Shown here: in pieces, positions 42,548-48,492 of the stretch
Layout: the number at the start of each line of letters is the position of its first letter
How positions within the stretch are numbered: position 1 is the stretch's first letter
Assembly (NCBI RefSeq): GCF_014845115.1
Contig: NZ_NKUI01000112.1
Coordinates: forward strand, 1-52,312
From: Methylorubrum zatmanii
Lineage (GTDB): Bacteria; Pseudomonadota; Alphaproteobacteria; Rhizobiales; Beijerinckiaceae
Length of the DNA stretch: 52,312 nt
Direction: 5' to 3'
Notes under the pieces: generated by a model
The model's input: only the letters and a program-made list of their open reading frames with translations
Databases searched by the model: none
Told to the model about the DNA's origin: nothing
Made by a program: the position numbers and the translations under genes

Positions 42548-43453
42548 ATGCTGCATCATCGCCTGTTGAGCTATCTCGACGAGGTGGCCCGCAGCGGCTC
42601 GATCCGTCGGGCGGCCACGCGCCTCAACGTCGCGTCGAGCGCGGTCAACCGCCAGATCCTCTCGCTCGAGGAGGAGATGGGCACACCGCTGTTCGAGCGG
42701 CTGCCGCGGGGCCTGCGCCTGACGGCGGCGGGCGAGGTGCTGGTGCGGCACGTGCGCGACACGCTGAACGGCCACGAGCGCATGCTGGCGCAGGTCGCCT
42801 CGCTCAAGGGCCTGACCCGGGGCGAGGTGACGATCGCGACGATGGCGAGCATCGCCGCCGGGGTGCTGCCCGGAGTGATCCGCACCTTCCGCGAGACCCA
42901 TCCGCGCATCGTCGTCAAGGTTCTGGTCCTGCCGGTCGACCAGATCGCCGCCGCCCTGCTCGCGGGCGAGGCCGATCTCGCGCTGGCCTACCGGCTTCCA
43001 CCCGACCCGCGCATGCGCTGCATCGCCGAGTTCGAGCATCGGCTCGGCGCGGTGATGGCCCCCGACCATCCCCTCAACGGCCGCTATCACGTGCGGATGG
43101 CCGATTGCCTCGCCTATCCCCTCGTCGTCGCCGACCGCTCGATGACGCTGCGCGACGTGCTCGAACTCCTCGTGCCCGAGGGAACGAGCTTCACGCCCGT
43201 GGTCGAGACGAACTCGATCGAGCTGATGAAGCGCCTCGCGCAGACATCGCCGCACCTCACCTTCATCAACCTCTCGGATGTCGGCGAGGAGATCCGCCGC
43301 GGCGTGCTGGCCTTCACGCCCCTGTCCGATGCCAGCGCCATCATCCAGAGGGCCTCGCTGATGCAGCGCGCCCGCTCGGCCCTCGACGGGCCCGCCCACC
43401 TCCTCGCCCTGCGGATCCAGGCGGAGTTCGAGCGCCAGAGCACCATCGACTGA
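42548..43453 (+). CDS. LysR-family transcriptional regulator
   Basis: 301 residues. N-terminal winged HTH (residues about 5-65: GSIRRAATRLNVASSAVNRQI, then EEEMGTPLFERLPRG), followed by the periplasmic-binding-protein-like effector domain. Divergent from the importer/Rieske operon and 94 bp upstream of the cytosine-deaminase-like gene, so it probably controls one or both. Ligand unknown. An 8-bp hairpin (GCGGCGTC 43467-43474 with GACGCCGC 43483-43490) follows its stop codon. Confidence 0.92.
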   Translation: MLHHRLLSYLDEVARSGSIRRAATRLNVASSAVNRQILSLEEEMGTPLFERLPRGLRLTAAGEVLVRHVRDTLNGHERMLAQVASLKGLTRGEVTIATMASIAAGVLPGVIRTFRETHPRIVVKVLVLPVDQIAAALLAGEADLALAYRLPPDPRMRCIAEFEHRLGAVMAPDHPLNGRYHVRMADCLAYPLVVADRSMTLRDVLELLVPEGTSFTPVVETNSIELMKRLAQTSPHLTFINLSDVGEEIRRGVLAFTPLSDASAIIQRASLMQRARSALDGPAHLLALRIQAEFERQSTID

Positions 43454-43547
43454 TCAGGAATTCCACGCGGCGTCCGGGCGAAGACGCCGCCCCGTCCCAA
43501 TCCCTCTCCCGGCTCCAACGGCCGGGTTTTCCTTGAAGGACCGAACC

Positions 43548-44921
43548 ATGCCCGATTCGCCGTTCCTGCCCGAGGCCAGCGCCTTCGTCCTGCGCAATGC
43601 CCGCGTCCCCGCCGCCTTCCTGACGGATGGCGTGCCCGCCGGCGCGCTCCTCGATGCGGAGGGCTGCGCCGCCATCGACATCGTGATCGCGGATGGCCGC
43701 TTCGGCCCGCTTCGGCCGGCCGGATCCTCCCCGCAGGAATTGCCGGCCGCCGATCTGGCCGGGCGGCAGGCATGGCCGCGCCTCGTCGACGGGCACACCC
43801 ATCTCGACAAGGGCCACACCGTCGCCCGCACCCCCAATCCGGACGGCGACTTCGCCGGCGCCCGCGATGCGACCAGCGCCGACCGGACGCGCTACTGGGA
43901 CGCGGAGGATCTGCGCCGCCGCATGGCCTTCGGCCTCGCCTGCGCCTGGGCGCACGGCACGGGGGCGATCCGCACCCATCTCGACAGCCAGGAGAGCGGG
44001 CCCGAGGGCGGGTCGCAGCGCGATCAGGCGGCGACCAGTTGGGGGGTGTTCCGCGAGATGCGCGAGGCCTGGGCCGGGCGGATCACGCTGCAGGGCGTCG
44101 GCCTGACGCCGATCGACGCCTATGCCACCGATTACGGGCGCCGGCTCGCCGACCTGATCGCGGATTCGGACGGCCTGATCGGCGGCGTCACACGGCCGAC
44201 CGGCGGCCTGCATGGCGGCGCGCTCGCCGAGATCGACGCCCTGCTCGACCGCCTGTTCGGCCTTGCCCGGGACCGGAATCTCGACGTGGACCTGCATGTC
44301 GACGAGACCGGCGACCCCGCCGCGACCTCCCTCGACGCGGTCGCCCGCGCCACCCTGCGCCACGGCTACGAGGGCCGCGTCACCTGCGGGCATTGCTGCA
44401 GCCTCGCGCTCCAGCCGGAGGCGCAGGCAACCGCCACCATCGCCCGGGTGAAGCAGGCGGGGATCCGCATCGTGACGCTGCCCACCGTCAACATGTACCT
44501 CCAGGACCGGCAGCGGGGGCGCACCCCGCGCTGGCGCGGCGTCGCGCCGGTGCAGGAGCTGATGGCGGCGGGCATCCCGGTGGCGGTGGCGGGGGACAAT
44601 TGCCGCGACGCCTTCTACGCCTACGGCGACCACGACATGCTCGACACCATCCGGGCCGCGGTGCGCATCCTCCATCTCGATCATCCCCTGGCGGGCGCGC
44701 CCGCCCTCGCCGGGCCGGTCCCGGCGGCGATGATGGGCCTTCCCCATGCCGGCACGATCCGCGAGGGCGCGCCCGCCGACCTGATCCTCCTGCCCGCGCG
44801 CAGCCTCAACGAGGTTGTTGCGCGCGCCCACGCGGATCGACTCGTCCTGGTCGCGGGCCGGCCCGTCGCGGCGCGGGTGCCGGCCTACGAGGCCCTGACC
44901 GGCGAGACGGCCCCCTGGTAG
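43548..44921 (+). CDS. Cytosine-deaminase-like amidohydrolase
   Basis: 457 residues of the metal-dependent amidohydrolase superfamily. Metal site H83-x-H85 in DGHTHLDKG, the VDLHVDETGD segment (histidine and catalytic glutamate region), TCGHCCSLA, and the late aspartate in AVAGDNCRDAFYAYGDHD. These fit the cytosine/creatinine/isocytosine deaminase subgroup (CodA/AtzF-like deaminases). ATG at 43548 follows AAGGA with a 7-bp spacer; an upstream TTG is a less likely start. It could deaminate a pyrimidine or cyclic guanidine such as creatinine (inference). The C-terminal LILLPARSLNEVVARAHADRLVLVAGR is the usual family ending. Confidence 0.85.
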   Translation: MPDSPFLPEASAFVLRNARVPAAFLTDGVPAGALLDAEGCAAIDIVIADGRFGPLRPAGSSPQELPAADLAGRQAWPRLVDGHTHLDKGHTVARTPNPDGDFAGARDATSADRTRYWDAEDLRRRMAFGLACAWAHGTGAIRTHLDSQESGPEGGSQRDQAATSWGVFREMREAWAGRITLQGVGLTPIDAYATDYGRRLADLIADSDGLIGGVTRPTGGLHGGALAEIDALLDRLFGLARDRNLDVDLHVDETGDPAATSLDAVARATLRHGYEGRVTCGHCCSLALQPEAQATATIARVKQAGIRIVTLPTVNMYLQDRQRGRTPRWRGVAPVQELMAAGIPVAVAGDNCRDAFYAYGDHDMLDTIRAAVRILHLDHPLAGAPALAGPVPAAMMGLPHAGTIREGAPADLILLPARSLNEVVARAHADRLVLVAGRPVAARVPAYEALTGETAPW

Positions 44922-44936
44922 GCGCCCGCCAACCGA

Positions 44937-44966
44937 CGCGGCGGGTGCGCAAAGGCACCCGCCGCG
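44937..44966 (+). terminator. Hairpin terminator after the amidohydrolase
   Basis: 12-bp perfect stem (44937-44948 with 44955-44966) and a 6-nt loop, 15 bp after the stop codon. AAAGAG follows in place of a T-tract, so efficiency on the plus strand is uncertain. Confidence 0.65.
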
Positions 44967-44991
44967 AAAGAGACGTGCCAAGACCTCGATT

Positions 44992-45012
44992 TTGTCGAAA
45001 AATTCGACAAAG
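44992..45012. promoter_or_regulatory. Palindrome upstream of small secreted gene
   Basis: TTTGTCGAA (44992-45000) and TTCGACAAA (45004-45012) form a perfect 9-bp inverted repeat around AAA. It is 200 bp upstream of the gene at 45215, in an A/T-rich promoter-like stretch, and is a candidate regulator site. The rest of 44967-45214 has no supportable gene. Confidence 0.5.
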
Positions 45013-45214
45013 GGGCGCTAACTATCAGCGAATATTGCTATTTCCCGGACACGAAAGCGGCAGCCCCCTGACGCGCATTGTCGTCGTGCCGTATCTATAT
45101 GCACAGGCCCCGAGCAGCACCTGTTGTTTCGCGCGGCATCGATGCTCAGTTTGTGGGACATGCGGCGTCGCCGTTCCGACCGCGACGCCGACGCAAGTCT
45201 CGGAGATTGACGTC

Positions 45215-45463
45215 ATGATTTCACGCATCGCCACGGGCACGATTCTCGCCCTCGGCCTGTCCGGCGCCGCTTCGGCCCAGAGCTACAACGCGCCGGCCGG
45301 CATCCCCGCCGTCACCGCTCCGGGCGGCCTCACCGGCCTCGCCGGCCCGGGCAACGTGCAGCGCTACATGGACGGCGACAGCCGCTACGGCACCGTCTCG
45401 GTCGAGGGCGTCTACACCACCGGATCGGCCGCTCGCGCGCCGCGCACCGAGCGCGGGCGCTAA
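45215..45463 (+). CDS. Small secreted protein, APGG family
   Basis: 82 residues. Signal peptide (MISRIATGTILALGLSGAASA, cleavage before QSYNAPAG) and a mature part of about 61 residues with AGIPAVTAPGGLTG, a Gly/Asn stretch and a basic C-terminus. It is paralogous to the next gene at 45709, which has the same length and the same QSYNAPAGIPAV core. Function unknown; probably periplasmic or extracellular. A strong terminator follows. Confidence 0.8.
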   Translation: MISRIATGTILALGLSGAASAQSYNAPAGIPAVTAPGGLTGLAGPGNVQRYMDGDSRYGTVSVEGVYTTGSAARAPRTERGR

Positions 45464-45506
45464 ATCCGGGCGTCGGCCTGCCGGCCGACATCCGGCGACG
45501 ACCAGG

Positions 45507-45540
45507 GAAGGCCGGCCGCGTCGCGACGCGGCCGGCCTTC
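45507..45540 (+). terminator. Strong rho-independent terminator
   Basis: Perfect palindrome of 17 bp per arm (45507-45523 with 45524-45540), practical stem about 14 bp, followed by TTCGTTTCG. The best terminator in the window; it ends the small secreted gene transcript. Confidence 0.85.
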
Positions 45541-45592
45541 TTCGTTTCGCCCGGACCCATCGCACGATCCCTGCCGCCAGCTTTTCGATTTC

Positions 45593-45611
45593 ATCGAACG
45601 TTTCGTTCGAT
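45593..45611. promoter_or_regulatory. Palindrome upstream of second small secreted gene
   Basis: ATCGAACG (45593-45600) and CGTTCGAT (45604-45611), perfect inverted repeat around TTT. It lies 97 bp before the gene at 45709. It shares TCGAA-type half-sites with the palindrome at 44992-45012, so the two paralogues may be co-regulated. Confidence 0.45.
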
Positions 45612-45708
45612 CTTATTCCAGTTTTCGGAAAGCTCAGGCGGGGCCATCTTCCTTTCATCAGATGACGGACGCACCGGCCGTCACCGCAAGCAACCGATGG
45701 AGCATCCC

Positions 45709-45957
45709 ATGTCCCGCATCCTCACCGTGTCCGCCCTCGCCCTCTCCCTCGCCGCCGGCCTGACCGGGGCCGCCTCCGCCCAAAGCTACAACGCTCCCGC
45801 CGGCATCCCCGCCGTGGCCGCACCCGGCGGCCTGAACGCCACCGCCGGGTCCGACACCGTGCGGTATCGCGCCGAGCGCGCCGGCCAGTCCGCCGCCGTC
45901 GCGGCCGAGGGCGTCGAGGCGACCGGTTCGATCCACCACCGCCGCAGCGCCCGCTGA
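45709..45957 (+). CDS. Small secreted protein, APGG family
   Basis: 82 residues from the ATG at 45709, with GGAG 6 bp upstream; an in-frame ATG at 45697 would add MEHP and is less likely. Signal peptide (MSRILTVSALALSLAAGLTGAASA) and mature QSYNAPAGIPAVAAPGGLNA, then VAAEGVEATGS and a basic HHRRSAR tail. The core is nearly identical to that of the paralogue at 45215, while the C-termini differ. Function unknown. Confidence 0.8.
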   Translation: MSRILTVSALALSLAAGLTGAASAQSYNAPAGIPAVAAPGGLNATAGSDTVRYRAERAGQSAAVAAEGVEATGSIHHRRSAR

Positions 45958-46027
45958 TCTCGGGCCGGCTTCGGGCTTGCTTGTCGACCCCACGCGGCCC
46001 GGATGTGCCGCGTGGGGGAGCCAAGCG

Positions 46028-46951
46028 ATGCAAGGACCGGGAACGCCGACACTCGACCAGCTCCGGGTCTTCCTCACCGTGGTCGAGGCCGGCAGCTTCG
46101 CGGCGGCCGGGCGCCGGCTCAACCGCGCGACCTCGGTGATCAGCTACACGATCGCTAATCTCGAGCTTCAGCTCGGGCTGCCGCTGTTCGATCGCGAGGC
46201 GACGCGCCGGCCCCAGCTCACACAAGCCGGCCGCGCCGTGCTGACGGAGGCGCGGACCGTCGCCCACGGCATCGACACGCTGCGGGCCAAGGTCAGCGGC
46301 CTGCTCGGCGGCCTCGAAGCCGAACTCTCTTTCGTGTCGAGCGTGCTGATGCCCGGCGCGCGGCTCGTCGATGCCCTCACCGCGTTCCAGGCCGAGTTCC
46401 CGACCGTGTCCCTGCGCCTCAACGTCGAGGCGCTCGGGGCGGCGCAGCAATCCATCAGCGATGGCCGGGCCGATCTCGGAATCACCGTCGAACTCTGGAC
46501 CCGCGACAGCGACCCGCTCGAACTCATCGCCATCGGCGAGGTCGAGATGCTGCCCGTCGCCGCGCCGGGCCATCCCCTCGCCGGGGCCGGCGGCCTCGTC
46601 CCGGGCGCGGCGCGCGAGCATGTTCAGCTCGTCATCACCGATCGCTCGCCGCTGTCGCAGGATCAGGAATTCGGCGTCATCGCCAACCGTACGTGGCGGC
46701 TGTCGGATCTCAGCACCAAGCACACGCTGCTGCTGGCCGGGATCGGCTGGGGCAGCATGCCCGCGCACATGGTCGAGGCGGACCTCGCCGCCGGCCGCCT
46801 CGTCGAGCTGAACCTCCCCGAAGCCACGCGCCGCCGGCTACCCCTGACCATGATCCATCGCACCGACCATCCTCCGGGCCCGGCCGGACGCTGGCTGATC
46901 CGGCGCTTCGTCGAGCAGGCGGAGCGCGAGGCCGCGGCACGGGCGGCCTGA
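46028..46951 (+). CDS. LysR-family transcriptional regulator
   Basis: 307 residues. HTH at about residues 8-65 (FLTVVEAGSFAAAGRRLNRATS, then IANLELQLGLPLFDREA) and an effector-binding domain. Start at 46028 follows GGGGGAG. The target is not evident: the gene is convergent with guaD, and the promoter of the guaD/xanthine dehydrogenase operon is 5 kb away. It may control the small secreted genes or act elsewhere. Confidence 0.9.
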   Translation: MQGPGTPTLDQLRVFLTVVEAGSFAAAGRRLNRATSVISYTIANLELQLGLPLFDREATRRPQLTQAGRAVLTEARTVAHGIDTLRAKVSGLLGGLEAELSFVSSVLMPGARLVDALTAFQAEFPTVSLRLNVEALGAAQQSISDGRADLGITVELWTRDSDPLELIAIGEVEMLPVAAPGHPLAGAGGLVPGAAREHVQLVITDRSPLSQDQEFGVIANRTWRLSDLSTKHTLLLAGIGWGSMPAHMVEADLAAGRLVELNLPEATRRRLPLTMIHRTDHPPGPAGRWLIRRFVEQAEREAAARAA

Positions 46952-46967
46952 GCGGCGAGGGACTCAG

Positions 46968-47073
46968 ACCAAATCCGGTCGATCCCTCCGGGATGGCGGA
47001 TTTGAACCTCGCTCAGACGCCGCGCGGGCTTGCCGATACGGAGCCCGCTCCGATCAAGCGGGATCCGTATCAG
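46968..47073. repeat. Two-hairpin dispersed repeat, copy 5
   Basis: Full-length copy: ACCAAATCCGG at the left, right stem pairing GATACGGA with TCCGTATC. It abuts copy 6 directly at 47073/47074, forming a head-to-tail pair between convergent lysR and guaD. Confidence 0.85.
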
Positions 47074-47127
47074 ACCAAATCCTGTCGATCCCTCCGGGAT
47101 GACGGATTTGGACCTCGCTCAGACGCC
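47074..47127. repeat. Two-hairpin dispersed repeat, copy 6 (truncated)
   Basis: Contains only the left half (ACCAAATCCTG through CGCTCAGACGCC). It ends inside the guaD reading frame: the internal TCAGACGCC of the repeat encodes the last two residues (Gly-Val) and the stop codon of guanine deaminase. The right hairpin is missing. Confidence 0.8.
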
Positions 47128-48492
47128 AGGGCCGACCGTTCCCTCCGTCTCCGGGTAGCGCAGCGGATCGCCCGCCCGCCGGTTGTCGTAGACCAGCTCG
47201 CCCGCGACCCAGGTGGCGCGCACGGTGCGGTGGTCGCCGAGGGTCATCAGCACGAACAGCAATTCCTCGATGCCGCCGCAGGTGGCGGTGCGGAAGCCGA
47301 GCAGCGGCGTGGCCGCGAGGTCGAGGACGCAGAGATCGGCGTCATGGCCCGGCGCGATCCGCCCGATCCGGTCGTCGAGCCGCAGGGCCTCGGCCCCGCC
47401 CAACGTCGCGAGCCAGAACGCCCGCACCGCGTCGAGCTTGGTGCCGCGCAGGGCCGCGACCTTGTAGGATTCGCCGAGCGTCTTGAGCAGCGACAGGGTC
47501 GTGCCGGCGCCGACATCGGTCCCGAGTCCGACCCGCACCGGACGGCGCGGATCGAGGGCGTCGAACAGCCGGAACAGGCCGCTGCCGAGGAACCCGTTCG
47601 AGGTCGGGCAATGGGCGATCGCCGCCCCGCTCGTGTGGCAGGTGCAGAAATCCTCCTCCGACATGTGGATCGCATGGCCGAACACCGTGCGCGGGCCGAC
47701 CAATCCGGATTGCGCGTAGACGTCGAGATAGCTCGCCCGCTCGGGGAACAGCTCGCGCACCCAGGCGATCTCGTCGGTGTTCTCGCACAGATGGGTCTGG
47801 AGGAAGAGGTCGTCATGCTCCCGCATCAGCGTGCCGGCGGCATCGAGCTGCCCTTGCGTGCAGGAGGGGGCGAAGCGCGGGGTGACGCAGTAATGCTGGC
47901 GGCCGCGCCCATGCCAGCGGGCGATCAGGGCCTTGCTCTCGTCGTAGCCACGTTGCGCCGTGTCGAGCAGGCCGGCCGGGGCGTTGCGGTCCATCAGCAC
48001 CTTGCCGGCGATCATCCGGGTGTTGAACCGCGCCGACTCGGCGAAGAACGCCTCGACCGAGCCGGGATGGACCGTGCAATAGACCACCGCCGTGGTGGTG
48101 CCCGCCCCCAGGATCTCGCGGAAGAACAGCCTGGCCACCCGCTCGGCATGGCCCTGGTCGGCGAACTGCAACTCGGCGGGAAAGGTGTATTTCTCGAGCC
48201 AAGCCAGCAATTGCTCGCCGTAGGAGGCGATCATCTGCAATTGCGGGTAGTGGACATGGGTGTCGATCAGGCCGGGCAGGATCAGCGCATTGTCGTAGGC
48301 CGTGACCGCGACGCCGGCCGGGATCCTATCCGACAGGTCCGAAAAGTCGCCGAAGGCGGCGATGCGCCCGTCCTCGATCAGGATCAGGGCGTCGGCCACG
48401 TGCTGGAGGCAGCCCTCCGCCAGGAACGGGTTGCCGGTCAGGCTCACCGCCTGGCCGCGGATCGCCCGTATCCGGGCCGCTGCCCCGGTCAT
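47119..48492 (-). CDS. guaD: Guanine deaminase
   Basis: 457 residues of the amidohydrolase superfamily, converting guanine to xanthine plus ammonia in the cytoplasm. Zinc motif H79-x-H81 in PGLIDTHVHYPQ, substrate-binding FAPSCTQ, QTHLCENTDEI, and GLGTDVGAGTTLS with the catalytic aspartate. These closely match bacterial guanine deaminases. ATG overlaps the xanthine dehydrogenase stop by 4 bp (ATGA), so product and next enzyme are made together. The last residues come from repeat copy 6. Confidence 0.94.
   Translation of the reverse strand: MTGAAARIRAIRGQAVSLTGNPFLAEGCLQHVADALILIEDGRIAAFGDFSDLSDRIPAGVAVTAYDNALILPGLIDTHVHYPQLQMIASYGEQLLAWLEKYTFPAELQFADQGHAERVARLFFREILGAGTTTAVVYCTVHPGSVEAFFAESARFNTRMIAGKVLMDRNAPAGLLDTAQRGYDESKALIARWHGRGRQHYCVTPRFAPSCTQGQLDAAGTLMREHDDLFLQTHLCENTDEIAWVRELFPERASYLDVYAQSGLVGPRTVFGHAIHMSEEDFCTCHTSGAAIAHCPTSNGFLGSGLFRLFDALDPRRPVRVGLGTDVGAGTTLSLLKTLGESYKVAALRGTKLDAVRAFWLATLGGAEALRLDDRIGRIAPGHDADLCVLDLAATPLLGFRTATCGGIEELLFVLMTLGDHRTVRATWVAGELVYDNRRAGDPLRYPETEGTVGPGV

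Noticed and set aside
7880..47127. CRISPR array made of the dispersed repeat
   Set aside because: The copies are kilobases apart in intergenic gaps with no regular spacers and no cas genes.
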